A stretch of DNA of 60,778 nt from Bermanella sp034110565 (GCA_034110565.1 JAWUYY010000038.1:1-60778), one strand, 5' to 3'; positions 49,496-59,015 are shown, numbered from the stretch's first letter. Numbers and translations: made by a program. Notes: generated by a model not told the origin, from the sequence alone.

Positions 49496-49555
49496 AATAT
49501 GCCAGTTCAGTTTAAGTTAAGCCAAGATTTTAAAAATACAGTGCAAGGTAGCTAC

Positions 49556-50416
49556 ATGGTAACAAAATTTGTTCAGTTTTTATTCTTAATCCTCATAGTG
49601 CAATTCTCTTGGGCGGTTGATCCTGTTACAGGCAGCGAGCAAAAAAGCCACGGCACAAAGCAAAACAATGATTATCGCTTAATTTTAGGCGCGATACAGC
49701 GCATCAGTGGGGCAATGAAACCAGAAGCGGAAGTACGTCTATCTGGTAAAAAGACCCATTGGTTGTGGCAATTACCAGAAGGTCACAGCAGTGAAGAGGC
49801 ATTTGATATTTTAAAAGATCAACTGGCCACCAAAACCTCTAGCTTATTTCAATGCAAAGGCCGCAGCTGTGGATTAAGCAATGACTTTGCTAACCAAATA
49901 TTTAATCAAGCTATCTTGTATGGTCGCGATAGTGATCAGTTTTATTGGACAGGTATAACCGATGAAAAACAGCCAACGGTGTGGGTTGTGTATACCTCAG
50001 CCAGAAGCTCTAAACGGGTATATGCTTACGTCGAAAGTATGGAGCTGGATAAAAATCAGCTTGAAAAACTTGATGGTTTTATACAAAAAGGCCTAGCGCA
50101 AACCTTATTTGATCAACACCATATTGTATTGAATCAGTTGGGTGATCAGGCTCGACTAAGAGACTCACAGGTTAAATGGTTAAAGCAATTATTGTTAGAG
50201 AACCCTGATAAGCGCTTTGCTCTGGTTGTACACCGCTATGGCGGTATGGAAAATCAAGCGCTCATCGAGCGCACTCAAAATGAAGCGGACGGTCTGCTGG
50301 ATCAAGTGGCGAACGCAGGGGGATTTATTAAAAACCTGTATGTCCATGGTGCAGGGGCGGTGATGCCTCGTGAATTATTATTGGATCGAATTGAGTTGGT
50401 AGAACTTAAAAAATAA
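49556..50416 (+). CDS. DUF4892 family periplasmic protein
   Basis: This 286-residue protein begins with a signal peptide (KFVQFLFLILIVQFSWA). The central part FQCKGRSCGLSNDFANQIF...LYGRDSDQFYW is the Cys-containing DUF4892 signature. The C-terminal part (FALVVHRYGGMENQ...) looks like a degraded OmpA-like peptidoglycan-binding region, which is inference. I chose the ATG at 49556, with AAGG 7 bases upstream and signal peptide at the very N-terminus; an earlier ATG (49499) is possible. It overlaps the patatin gene start (TAATG). Confidence 0.82.
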   Translation: MVTKFVQFLFLILIVQFSWAVDPVTGSEQKSHGTKQNNDYRLILGAIQRISGAMKPEAEVRLSGKKTHWLWQLPEGHSSEEAFDILKDQLATKTSSLFQCKGRSCGLSNDFANQIFNQAILYGRDSDQFYWTGITDEKQPTVWVVYTSARSSKRVYAYVESMELDKNQLEKLDGFIQKGLAQTLFDQHHIVLNQLGDQARLRDSQVKWLKQLLLENPDKRFALVVHRYGGMENQALIERTQNEADGLLDQVANAGGFIKNLYVHGAGAVMPRELLLDRIELVELKK

Positions 50417-51348
50417 TGAAATCAGTTTCTCTTGTTTTAGGCAGCGGCGGCGCCCGTGGATACGGCCATATTGGTGTAATTCGTGCGTTAATTGAAAAAG
50501 GTTATGACATTAAGAGTGTCTCAGGCTGTTCCATGGGGGCCGTGGTTGGAGGCTTCTATGCGGCTGGAAAGCTCGATGAATTCGAGTCATGGGCGCGTTC
50601 ATTAAGCTACTTAGATGTGCTCAAACTGGTGGATTTTAGCTTGCTCAGCAATGGTGCCATACGCGGTGATAAGCTGTTTAATCGGTTGTCGCAAATGCTC
50701 AATGGCATTCAAATTCAAGACTTAAGCATACCGTTTACAGCTGTGGCCACAGATTTGATTCGACAAAAAGAAATTTGGTTCACCTCAGGCAGTCTTGAAG
50801 AGTCTATTCGGGCATCCAGTGCGATCCCTTCGTTGCTGATGCCAGTTGTTAAAGATGGCCGAGTACTTGTGGATGGTGCTGTGTTAAACCCCTTGCCAAT
50901 TACACCTGTGATAGGAGATCACTCAGAATCCATTATTGCCGTTGATTTAAGTGCTGAAGTGCCCATGCCCGGAGGCCGTAGCGTAGAAGAAGACGCAGAA
51001 AAACAAGCCGCCCATGCGCAAGATAAGCAGAACTGGTTTTCGCAAATGAAAATTAAAGCCCTGCAATTTTTTGAAAGCAGCGACGATGAAGAAACAGAAG
51101 AAGCGCTAACAGCCAACTTAGGCAAGCTAGGGGCGGTGTACCAGATGTTTGATGCCATGCAGTCTTCGTTAACCCAGTATAAAATTGCCGGTTATCGCCC
51201 AGACCTGTTAATTCGTATGCCTAAGCACTCGATACGCTTCCATGAGTTTTATCGTGCAGATGAACAAATCCAACTGGGTTATGAAATAGCTTGCCGAGCG
51301 CTTGAAGGTTTCGAGCGCGGTGAGTCTAATACTTACGGTCAGCTTTAG
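50416..51348 (+). CDS. Patatin-like phospholipase (RssA type)
   Basis: This 310-residue cytoplasmic patatin-family hydrolase has the oxyanion loop LGSGGARGYGHIG, nucleophile motif GCSMG (Ser about 39) and catalytic DGAVLNP Asp. The family includes E. coli RssA and bacterial phospholipases. A charged insert (DAEKQAAHAQDKQNWF...DDEETEEAL) lies between the core and C-terminal region. It starts at the DUF4892 stop codon, so the pair is translationally coupled. The lipid substrate is unknown. Confidence 0.88.
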   Translation: MKSVSLVLGSGGARGYGHIGVIRALIEKGYDIKSVSGCSMGAVVGGFYAAGKLDEFESWARSLSYLDVLKLVDFSLLSNGAIRGDKLFNRLSQMLNGIQIQDLSIPFTAVATDLIRQKEIWFTSGSLEESIRASSAIPSLLMPVVKDGRVLVDGAVLNPLPITPVIGDHSESIIAVDLSAEVPMPGGRSVEEDAEKQAAHAQDKQNWFSQMKIKALQFFESSDDEETEEALTANLGKLGAVYQMFDAMQSSLTQYKIAGYRPDLLIRMPKHSIRFHEFYRADEQIQLGYEIACRALEGFERGESNTYGQL

Positions 51349-51381
51349 GTTAAACTGCGCCAAATTTTCAAGAGACGTGCT

Positions 51382-52302
51382 GTGAAAAATATTTACCAAC
51401 AAGCAGTGGAACAGCTGCCTAGTATTATTGATTGGGTGCGCTTTGCCTCCAGTGAATTCGCACGTCAAGGTGTGTATTACGGTCATGGCACCGATAACCC
51501 GTGGGATGAAGCCCTATTACTGGTAACGGCCACCTTGCAGTTACCTTTTGATATCAACCCGCAACAAGCACAGTGCCGTTTGATTACCACTGAGCGCGAA
51601 CAACTTGCCGAGCTTATTGAACGACGTATCGTTGAGCGCATTCCAGTGCCTTATCTCATTAACGAAGCTTGGTTCTGCGGTTTACCGTTTTATGTGGATG
51701 AGCGTGTGTTAGTGCCACGTTCACCATTGGCTGAGATTATTCAAAATCGCGTGAGTCCTTGGATGGACGGCAAAGAACCTGCTCGTATTTTGGATTTATG
51801 CTGTGGTAGTGGTTGTATTGGTATTGCATCTTTACAAGTGTTCCCTAGCGCGCAATTAGACCTAGCAGATTTGAGCCGTGATGCCCTTGATGTGGCCGAA
51901 ATCAATATCGAGCGTCATCAATTGTTTGATCAGGTGGCCGCCATAGAATCGGACTTGTTCTCTAACTTGCAGCCCGGTTATGACCTGATTCTATCGAACC
52001 CACCATATGTGGATGCCGAAGATTTAGCGGATATGCCAGCTGAGTATCAACATGAGCCTGCCATGGGCTTAGGCAGTGGCAATGATGGCTTGGATATTAC
52101 CCGTCAAATACTGGCCAGTGCTTGTGATTACTTGAATCCAGAAGGGGTATTAGTGGTTGAAGTGGGTAATTCTTGGGTTAACCTAGAAGCCGCCTTCCCC
52201 GAAGTGCCCTTTACATGGGTAGAATTTGAGCATGGTGGCGACGGGGTGTTTGTCTTTACCCGTGAACAACTGGCCGCGCATCAGCATCACTTCCGTGTAT
52301 AA
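51382..52302 (+). CDS. prmB: 50S ribosomal protein L3 glutamine methyltransferase
   Basis: This 306-residue SAM-dependent N5-glutamine methyltransferase is of PrmB type. Seen: the N-terminal helical domain with YYGHGTDNPWDEALLLV, LDLCCGSGCIGIA (SAM motif I), DLADLSRDALDVAEIN, the catalytic LILSNPPYVDAEDLADMP, and GLGSGNDGLDITR. The GTG start at 51382 is used. It stands directly upstream of aroC, a common arrangement in gammaproteobacteria. Confidence 0.95.
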   Translation: MKNIYQQAVEQLPSIIDWVRFASSEFARQGVYYGHGTDNPWDEALLLVTATLQLPFDINPQQAQCRLITTEREQLAELIERRIVERIPVPYLINEAWFCGLPFYVDERVLVPRSPLAEIIQNRVSPWMDGKEPARILDLCCGSGCIGIASLQVFPSAQLDLADLSRDALDVAEINIERHQLFDQVAAIESDLFSNLQPGYDLILSNPPYVDAEDLADMPAEYQHEPAMGLGSGNDGLDITRQILASACDYLNPEGVLVVEVGNSWVNLEAAFPEVPFTWVEFEHGGDGVFVFTREQLAAHQHHFRV

Positions 52303-52336
52303 TGTGTCCAATTTTTAGTTAATAAGCAGTTTACTT

Positions 52337-53431
52337 ATGTCTGGTAATTCATTTGGTAAATTATTCACCGTCACCACCTTTGGCGAAAGCCATGGTGTGG
52401 CGTTAGGTTGTATTCTTGATGGCTGCCCGCCAGGCATCGAAATTACAGAAGAAGAGATTCAAGTTGAACTAGACCTGCGCAAGCCGGGCACCTCTAAGTT
52501 CACCACTCAGCGTCGCGAGCCGGACCAAGTTAAAATCCTATCGGGAATCTTTGAAGGTAAAACCACGGGCACGCCCATTGGTATGTTGATCGAAAACACC
52601 GATCAACGCTCAAAAGATTACGGCGATATCTCTCAAAAGTTCCGCCCAGCCCATGCGGACTATGGCTATACGCAAAAATATGGCTTTCGTGATTACCGTG
52701 GTGGTGGCCGCTCAAGCGCCCGTGAAACCGCCATGCGTGTGGCCGCCGGTGCCATTGCTAAGAAATTCCTAGCCTCTAAAGGCATTGAAGTGCGTGGTTA
52801 TTTATCACAGCTTGGCCCTGTAAAAGCGGAAAAATTTGATTGGGCGCAAGTTCGCCAAAATCCATTTTTCTGCCCAGACGTAGACAAGGTGCCAGAAATG
52901 GAAGCCTACATGAACGCTCTGCGCAAAGAAGGGGATTCCATTGGTGCCAAAATTACCGTTGTGGCCACTGGCGTCAAACCGGGTTTAGGCGAGCCAGTTT
53001 TTGACCGTCTAGATGCTGACCTTGCCCACGCTCTTATGAGCATTAACGCTGTTAAAGGGGTTGAAGTCGGTGATGGCTTTGATGTGGTCGAGCAAAAAGG
53101 TTCAGAGCATCGCGACGAAATGACGCCTCAAGGGTACCTTTCAAACCACTCTGGCGGCGTATTAGGCGGCATTAGCTCTGGCCAAGACATCATTGCGCAC
53201 ATTGCACTCAAGCCTACTTCCAGCATTACCGTGCCGGGCAAAACCATTGATATAAATGGTGAGCAAACCGAATTAATCACCAAGGGTCGTCACGATCCTT
53301 GCGTGGGGATTCGTGCAACACCTATCGCAGAAGCCATGATGGCCATCGTGCTGGCGGATCATTATTTGCGTCATCGCGGTCAAAATGCCGATGTGGAATG
53401 CACTACGCCCGTGATTCCTGCGCAGGCTTAA
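52337..53431 (+). CDS. aroC: Chorismate synthase
   Basis: This 364-residue FMN-dependent enzyme makes chorismate from EPSP, the last step of the shikimate pathway. The three signature regions are present: FTVTTFGESHGVALG at the N-terminus, FRPAHADYGYTQKYGFRDYRGGGRSSARETA, and RHDPCVGIRATPIAEAM near the end. It follows prmB by 34 bases and ends at a terminator. The ribosome binding site is weak. Confidence 0.97.
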   Translation: MSGNSFGKLFTVTTFGESHGVALGCILDGCPPGIEITEEEIQVELDLRKPGTSKFTTQRREPDQVKILSGIFEGKTTGTPIGMLIENTDQRSKDYGDISQKFRPAHADYGYTQKYGFRDYRGGGRSSARETAMRVAAGAIAKKFLASKGIEVRGYLSQLGPVKAEKFDWAQVRQNPFFCPDVDKVPEMEAYMNALRKEGDSIGAKITVVATGVKPGLGEPVFDRLDADLAHALMSINAVKGVEVGDGFDVVEQKGSEHRDEMTPQGYLSNHSGGVLGGISSGQDIIAHIALKPTSSITVPGKTIDINGEQTELITKGRHDPCVGIRATPIAEAMMAIVLADHYLRHRGQNADVECTTPVIPAQA

Positions 53432-53450
53432 TTTGAAATAGTGTTAAACT

Positions 53451-53482
53451 AAAACGCTCAATGATGTCATTGGGCGTTTTTT
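53451..53482 (+). terminator. Rho-independent terminator after aroC
   Basis: ACGCTCAATG and CATTGGGCGT arms (one G-U pair) around a short loop are followed by seven T residues. It ends aroC and precedes the MFS gene. Confidence 0.92.
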
Positions 53483-53522
53483 TATGGCCCAAGCCATGAG
53501 GCTTATTAAACATGCAGTATTT

Positions 53523-54677
53523 ATGACGAATAACTCACTGCCTTATTGGCGCCTCTCTTCGTTTTATTTCTTCTATTTTGCTTTATTGGGCTGCATCTCT
53601 CCCTATTGGGGATTATTCCTTGATGATAAAGGCTTTAGCGCTCAAGAAATCGGCGAACTAATGGCCTTGTTTGGTTTGGTTCGTATTTTAGCGCCGAATG
53701 TTTGGGGGGCGCTGGGGGATTACACCGGCAAACGCATGCCTTTGTTGCGCATAGGCTGCGCCATCTGTTTTTGCGTGTTCTTAAATATTTTTTGGGTGGA
53801 ATCCTTTTTTTGGATGGCGCTCATCATGATAGGTTATGGTTTTTTTTGGGCCGCTGTTCTGCCGCAGTTTGAAGTGGTGACACTGAACTATTTAAAAGAC
53901 CAAATTGATCAATATTCAAAAATTAGAATATGGGGCTCGGTGGGCTTCATTGTGTTTGTAGGCTTGTTGGGTTGGGCGTTTGACTATATTAGCGTGAGCT
54001 TTTTGCCTGTGTTTATGTTGGTGTTATTGGCTGCGATCTTTTTTAGCAGTACCTTGGTTGCAGGGCGAGAGATCACCCACGAACACGAAAGCACAGATGG
54101 CTTTTTATCATTAGTTTTTAAGCCCACAGTATTAGCCTTTTTATTAGCCGCTTTTTTGAATCAAGTGAGCCATGGTGCTTACTACACCTTTTTTAGTTTG
54201 TATCTAGAGCAGTTTGGCTACAGCAAAAGCATGATCGGTTTTCTATGGGCCTTAGGCGTGCTGGCCGAAGTGGGTATCTTTTTAATTGCCCATAAAATTT
54301 TTGCGAAAATTGACCATAAAACCGTATTAGTGGCGAGCTTGCTATTGGGCGGCTTGCGCTGGATTGTGACCGCTCATTATGTGGAAACGCTTTGGTTACT
54401 GGCCTTAATGCAACTGCTGCATGCCGTCACCTTTGGCGCCATGCACGCTGTGGCCATGCACTATATTCACTTGTATTTTAAAGGTAAGCACCAAGGACAA
54501 GGCCAAGCCTTGTTCTCAAGCCTTACCTATGGCGCAGGCGGTGCGTTGGGTGCTTATGTGTCTGGCTTAGTTTGGATGCAAGACATGGGTGTCACCATGT
54601 TTGAATGGGCAGGGTACAGCGCCTTGCTTGGCGCTTTAGTGGCTTGGCTTTGGGTGAGCAAAGGGCAGCGAGCTTAG
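53523..54677 (+). CDS. HcaT-like MFS transporter
   Basis: This protein of about 384 residues has twelve predicted membrane helices of the MFS_1-like group that includes E. coli HcaT (putative 3-phenylpropionate transporter). Seen: ALLGCISPYWGLFLDDKGFSAQEIGELMALFGLVRILAPNVWGALGDYTGK, RIWGSVGFIVFVGLLGW, HGAYYTFFSLYLEQFGYSKSMIGFLWALGVLAEV and LLHAVTFGAMHAVAMHYI. The start is uncertain: the ATG at 53523 fits the family, but frame starts at 53484 and 53496 exist and none has a good ribosome binding site. The substrate is unknown. Confidence 0.85.
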   Translation: MTNNSLPYWRLSSFYFFYFALLGCISPYWGLFLDDKGFSAQEIGELMALFGLVRILAPNVWGALGDYTGKRMPLLRIGCAICFCVFLNIFWVESFFWMALIMIGYGFFWAAVLPQFEVVTLNYLKDQIDQYSKIRIWGSVGFIVFVGLLGWAFDYISVSFLPVFMLVLLAAIFFSSTLVAGREITHEHESTDGFLSLVFKPTVLAFLLAAFLNQVSHGAYYTFFSLYLEQFGYSKSMIGFLWALGVLAEVGIFLIAHKIFAKIDHKTVLVASLLLGGLRWIVTAHYVETLWLLALMQLLHAVTFGAMHAVAMHYIHLYFKGKHQGQGQALFSSLTYGAGGALGAYVSGLVWMQDMGVTMFEWAGYSALLGALVAWLWVSKGQRA

Positions 54678-54882
54678 GGCGCTGTTTTTCAGTGTCCCGC
54701 AATGGGAGCTATCTATGAGCTTAAACAAACGCATCAATAAAAAAGTAAACCACCATTCTTAATGTTCTTCGTTTTACAGCGTTATGTGCTTTACCGAGAG
54801 TTTAACCACTTAAACACTAAAAATTAGTGTACGGTTAACACCAATGATGTGGTTATTTCTTAATCGCAGTTAATCAGGAAGA

Positions 54883-55440
54883 ATGATCATCGTTACATTA
54901 ATTGAATACCCGTACTTATTAATACCATTAATATTTTTTGCCCGAGTTGCAGACGTTTCACTTGGAACCTTCCGAACCATTGTGGTGTTTCGCGGCCACA
55001 AATTGTTAGCCTCTATGATTGGCTTTTTTGAAATCATGATTTGGTTGGTGGCCGTGTCCCATGTGTTGACCAACCTTGATCAATGGTATCTTGCATTAGC
55101 CTACGCCAGTGGTTTTGCCGTGGGTAATTATGCTGGTATCTCCATAGAAAACCGTTTTGCCATTGGCAGTGAGCTTGTTCGCTGTATCTCGTTTAATCGT
55201 GATGTGTTAGCAGATAAGTTACGTGAAGAGAGTTTTAAAGTTGTATCTTTCGATGGTGACATGGGAGCGAGCCACCCAGTTGAGTTGTTGTTAATTATCG
55301 AAAAAAGACGAAATATTCCTTCGTTGATCAAGTTCATTAAAGAGCTAGACCCAACGGCTGTTTATTCTATATCCGATGTTAAAAACATCTATGACGGTCC
55401 AGATCTTTTGCCACGACGCCGTTTATTTAGTCGAAAGTAA
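54883..55440 (+). CDS. UPF0316/DUF2179 membrane protein
   Basis: This 185-residue protein has three N-terminal membrane helices (DUF5698-like: LIPLIFFARVADVSLGTFRTIVVFRG, MIGFFEIMIWLVAVSHVL, ALAYASGFAVGNYAGI) followed by a cytoplasmic DUF2179 domain (LLLIIEKRRNIPSLIKFIKELDPTAVYSISDVKNI). This matches the UPF0316 family (Bacillus YebE-like). Function is unknown; DUF2179 is thought to bind small ligands. AGGA lies just before the ATG, at rather short spacing. Confidence 0.87.
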   Translation: MIIVTLIEYPYLLIPLIFFARVADVSLGTFRTIVVFRGHKLLASMIGFFEIMIWLVAVSHVLTNLDQWYLALAYASGFAVGNYAGISIENRFAIGSELVRCISFNRDVLADKLREESFKVVSFDGDMGASHPVELLLIIEKRRNIPSLIKFIKELDPTAVYSISDVKNIYDGPDLLPRRRLFSRK

Positions 55441-55930
55441 ATGGAGGCACTCTGAAAAGGCCTATAAGGCGGCCATCTTAATAAATATTTCAACAGTATG
55501 AGGGTGCATTCAAAGCACTCTCTGCACTCATGGGGCATATTCCCCTTATCATCAATCTAATTTAAGCAACCAATACAGTCGTCACAGACCGCATATATTG
55601 ATATACCGTAGGACGAATAATTTTGTGCCGATATAAAACAGTACAGACATTATAAAATGCTCAATAAAATCAAAAATTTAATGGCTTAGGAATATTAGAT
55701 TAGGGCGTAAAATGCGGAACGATTAATTAATCGTGATGTTGCCGTGTTCTATTTCGTTAACATCTTACTTCTAATAGGTTAGATCATTCATATCGTTACA
55801 TATGCATTTTAAGTTGGACCGAATGATGAACATTGCTTTGGTATGAATGTCTGGTTATGTGTTATCTAGGCTTTAAAACAGGCTGCTCGCTTTGATGAAA
55901 TAGAGTCAGTGAGTACATTAGAGGAATAAT
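55441..55930. other. 490-base intergenic region with a perfect palindrome
   Basis: No protein gene is supported. The main feature is the 16-base perfect palindrome at 55719-55734. AT-rich sequence surrounds it. The promoter of the peroxiredoxin-like gene must lie in the right part, but I cannot assign boxes with confidence. A small regulatory RNA is possible but not demonstrable here. Confidence 0.5.
55719..55734. repeat. Perfect 16-bp palindrome ACGATTAATTAATCGT
   Basis: Each half is the exact reverse complement of the other with no spacer. It lies 197 bases upstream of the peroxiredoxin-like gene in otherwise featureless sequence. It could be a binding site for a dimeric regulator. Confidence 0.75.
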
Positions 55931-56581
55931 ATGAAAAGCTTAAAAGAGCAAACCCAGGCTAAAGTTGCAGCCGGACGACAGGCAAACCCTGAATTCATGA
56001 AGGTTGTTGATGAGGTGGTCGAGAAGGCAAAAGCCTTTCAGCAAGGCAGTGATGTCCTTGAGCTTGGACAAAAAGCCCCTGACTTTGTATTGCCTAACCC
56101 AGAAGGTAAATCCATATCCTTTAGTGATTTACTAGAGAAAGGCCCGCTTGTCGTGACCTTTTATCGTGGTAGCTGGTGCCCGTACTGCAATTTACAGCTT
56201 AAAGCTTTGCAAGCGCGCTTAGGGGATATTCATGCACTGGGTGCTCAGTTGGTGGCCATTAGTCCTGAAGTACCTGATGGGTCAATGACAAAAAATGAAA
56301 TGAGCGATTTGGATTTCTTTGTCTTATCCGACCAAGATGCAAAAGTGGCGTCACAATATGGCGTGGCGTGGGAAGTGCCCGCGTTTCTTGTGGAGCACAT
56401 GCGAGTAGATCGCCAGCTTGACCTTGATGCCATTAATAACGGCAATGATAGTGTATTACCGATTCCTGCTACGTTTGTTATTGACCGTGATGGGGTTGTT
56501 ACATGGCGTTATGTGGATGTGGATTACCGTACGCGCTCAGAACCAGACGATATTATTGAGGCTTTGAACGCCTTGTCTTAA
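55931..56581 (+). CDS. Peroxiredoxin-like (AhpC/TSA family) protein
   Basis: This 216-residue thioredoxin-fold protein has APDFVLPNPEGK, then FYRGSWCPYCNLQLKAL with Cys83 and Cys86, and the cis-Pro IPATFVIDRDGVV. The CxxC in the peroxiredoxin position is typical of the peroxiredoxin-like family and may make it a thiol oxidoreductase as well as a peroxidase. A helical N-terminal extension of about 40 residues is present. GAGGAA precedes the ATG. It is followed by a strong terminator. Confidence 0.88.
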   Translation: MKSLKEQTQAKVAAGRQANPEFMKVVDEVVEKAKAFQQGSDVLELGQKAPDFVLPNPEGKSISFSDLLEKGPLVVTFYRGSWCPYCNLQLKALQARLGDIHALGAQLVAISPEVPDGSMTKNEMSDLDFFVLSDQDAKVASQYGVAWEVPAFLVEHMRVDRQLDLDAINNGNDSVLPIPATFVIDRDGVVTWRYVDVDYRTRSEPDDIIEALNALS

Positions 56582-56594
56582 GTATTCAGAGTGA

Positions 56595-56631
56595 TAAAAA
56601 AAACGGTGGCCTTGGCCACCGTTTTTTTTTG
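56595..56631. terminator. Terminator after the peroxiredoxin-like gene
   Basis: AACGGTGGCC and GGCCACCGTT arms around TT, with an A-run before and nine T residues after, form a bidirectional terminator. It also lies downstream of the convergent metallophosphoesterase gene. Confidence 0.94.
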
Positions 56632-56723
56632 TTTTTATAATGGGCTTTTCAATAAGCCTTAAATATTATGCTAGCCTCAAAGCATGAAAGTACTTTTCAA
56701 AAGTGTTGTACCGTCTTACGCAT

Positions 56724-58718
56724 TTATAGTGAAATTAACGCTAGTTGAGCGTCTTTATTTAGCACAACCCACCATCTTTTTCCAAAGTTACTGTCGTAGC
56801 CCGCTAGTGGGTATGCATCACAACCTTCTGCACGAATAGGAGGATTGGTCAGGAATTGTTTTGACCAAGTTGCATCGACGAGACATTCAGGTGTTGAGAT
56901 TGCTTGCCATTTATCGTCTTGGTAAATACCCAGTTGAGCAGCCTTGGCATCAATTGAGCTAGGCGCTGTAAACTCTAACGCGTAAGCATCGCCAATAGCA
57001 TCTGTAATATCCCAAGATTTAGTAGCAGTAGCCGGTAAGACAACGGCTTGTTTAGCCGTGCCATCGGTTTGAGATTTTGCAAGACCGGTATCCACTTCAA
57101 TGTCTAGCTCTGAGCCGTAATCGCTTTGGTACATGCCTGTTTGGTTTTGAGTGCCGCTAATAATCACAATGTCAGATAAGGTGTTATTGGCTGCTAACCA
57201 GCTGGTGGTCACGTGTTCTTTTAGGTCGATGGTCGTTTCAGGAATTAATAATTCGCCTGCCGCTTCATCCGGAATAATTCGCTCTGAACTATTTAAGTTA
57301 GGGGTCCAGTTTTCATGCATTTGGAATAACCACTGATACGCTAAGCGTGCTAAGTCAGTTAGAGTTTCTGCGCGTGTATAGCCAGGCGTGAAACCTAGGT
57401 CGCGGGTTCTGGTGTTGGTGCGGTTGAAGGTATGGTTTTCGCCGCCCGCTAAGGTTACGTAGCTGCCGTCATCGCCATAACATTCGTTGGTTAGGTACTC
57501 TGGCTGTAGCACCAATACTGGGCGAGTGCCCTCACTAACAGATGTGCCATAGATGACGGTACCACAACGATTTGTTGTGCGGGTGAACTTATCAAATAAG
57601 TGCCACTGGGCTTCAAAGTTTTGGTCTTCATTGTTTGATGTAGCGGTGTGAGGTGCGTAATACGCGTTGTAATCGACCAAGGGTCCAGTGAACGATAATA
57701 TTGATGAGTTAACATCATAGTGGGTTGAGCCATTACTCTTTGTCGCATTTTTTTGAGCGATGATCATTTGTACTTTTTCACGCTCACCAAAGCGAAATTC
57801 ATATCCTTTGTACGAAGCGTTGCCCGCGATGATTTGGGTGTAGGTGTCTAAGCGGTAGTTGCCACCGGTTGGCGTAGAGCTTGAAGGAAAGGTTTCGAGT
57901 GTGCTTTTAGCACTGATTAAAGATCGTTGATATTGGTGTTCATGGCCCTGCACATAAATGACATCTCGCTCAGCAAAAAAATCGCGGATCTTAGATTGTA
58001 CGCCATAAACCCAGTCATCATCTTTTGTGCCGTCTACGATTTGCTCTAATGTTTGACCATATTTAGCACCGATTAAACCATCGTGGCTTGCCACAACAAT
58101 GTGTTCAATTTTGTCATCCATGCTTTCAACTGTTGATTTAATCCACTCGAATGCGATTGGTAAATTGTAATAAGCCAAACCAAAAATAAGGACATTGTCA
58201 CGTACGACGTAGTAGTTTATCCATTCGTAACCTGCCATATGAATGGCGTCTTTAGGAATGAAGTCTTTCATGTTTTTAATCCAGTTATAGGTGTAAGCAT
58301 AACTGGATTCGTGGTTGCCCATGACGGGTAGAAATTCAATGCCTTGTTGTTGGTATTGTTCTGCCACCGAGCGCCATTCAGCAAATTCTATATCACTGCC
58401 GCCATCCGTTAAGTCACCTAATGCGAGCACCATATCGACATTGTTGGCGGCTTGTTGTGCCAATAATTGCTGCATTGGGTATATGGCAACGTGAGTTTGA
58501 CCGGTTGCATCTGTGCCTCCTTGTGTATCAGGGAGGAGTCCAATTTTGAATGTACTGGCTTGTTCTACTTCAGGCGTTGTCACCACTGGTTCGGGTGTGG
58601 TTTTGGGTGTGTCTGGTGTTTGTGTATCGGTATTGGCGCTTTTATTATCGCTTCCGCATGCGGTCATTAAGAAGGACGACAAGGCGGCTACTAGGAGCTT
58701 TTGTTTGACTGTAATCAT
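56724..58718 (-). CDS. Large metallophosphoesterase lipoprotein
   Basis: This 664-residue protein has a lipoprotein signal with lipobox LMTAC (Cys about residue 21) and a Thr/Pro-rich linker. A calcineurin-like phosphoesterase domain follows: LLPDTQGG (D-x-Q in place of the usual D-x-H), LALGDLTDGG, VMGNHES, VVASHDG and VQGHEHQYQRS. The C-terminal half of about 300 residues is a beta-rich region with no recognised motif. I chose the ATG at 58718, with GGAAA about 6 bases upstream, over that at 58730. It should be anchored at the outer membrane. Substrate unknown. Confidence 0.85.
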   Translation of the reverse strand: MITVKQKLLVAALSSFLMTACGSDNKSANTDTQTPDTPKTTPEPVVTTPEVEQASTFKIGLLPDTQGGTDATGQTHVAIYPMQQLLAQQAANNVDMVLALGDLTDGGSDIEFAEWRSVAEQYQQQGIEFLPVMGNHESSYAYTYNWIKNMKDFIPKDAIHMAGYEWINYYVVRDNVLIFGLAYYNLPIAFEWIKSTVESMDDKIEHIVVASHDGLIGAKYGQTLEQIVDGTKDDDWVYGVQSKIRDFFAERDVIYVQGHEHQYQRSLISAKSTLETFPSSSTPTGGNYRLDTYTQIIAGNASYKGYEFRFGEREKVQMIIAQKNATKSNGSTHYDVNSSILSFTGPLVDYNAYYAPHTATSNNEDQNFEAQWHLFDKFTRTTNRCGTVIYGTSVSEGTRPVLVLQPEYLTNECYGDDGSYVTLAGGENHTFNRTNTRTRDLGFTPGYTRAETLTDLARLAYQWLFQMHENWTPNLNSSERIIPDEAAGELLIPETTIDLKEHVTTSWLAANNTLSDIVIISGTQNQTGMYQSDYGSELDIEVDTGLAKSQTDGTAKQAVVLPATATKSWDITDAIGDAYALEFTAPSSIDAKAAQLGIYQDDKWQAISTPECLVDATWSKQFLTNPPIRAEGCDAYPLAGYDSNFGKRWWVVLNKDAQLALISL

Positions 58719-58984
58719 GCTATTTTCCATTTTTTTTGTTTTGGTTTAAGCGGAAATATAGGATTAAAGTATGACTGTATGGTTTAGCATTTATGACAGT
58801 TTTTAAGTCAGTGCCTTGATAAATTAAAGCGAGGCGTTAATTAAGTCGCACTCTTATCACGGCGCTAAGAACTCTTTTTATGCACTGAGAAAGTGTGTAT
58901 GTGGTCGGTTTTATTTGGGTGGTTATGTAGCCAAGCAGTTAGCCAATCGTAGTTGTGACTGCTCATATTAGGCCTTATCTATGC

Positions 58985-59013
58985 TTGCGGCTAAGTTATG
59001 CGGAGTATATGAT
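58985..59013 (+). promoter_or_regulatory. Putative sigma-70 promoter of the parD-like/map operon
   Basis: TATGAT (59008-59013) matches the -10 consensus in five of six bases. TTGCGG at 58985-58990, 17 bases upstream, is a poor -35 (three of six). Transcription would start near 59020, inside the inverted repeat at 59016-59032. Confidence 0.5.
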
Positions 59014-59015
59014 GT

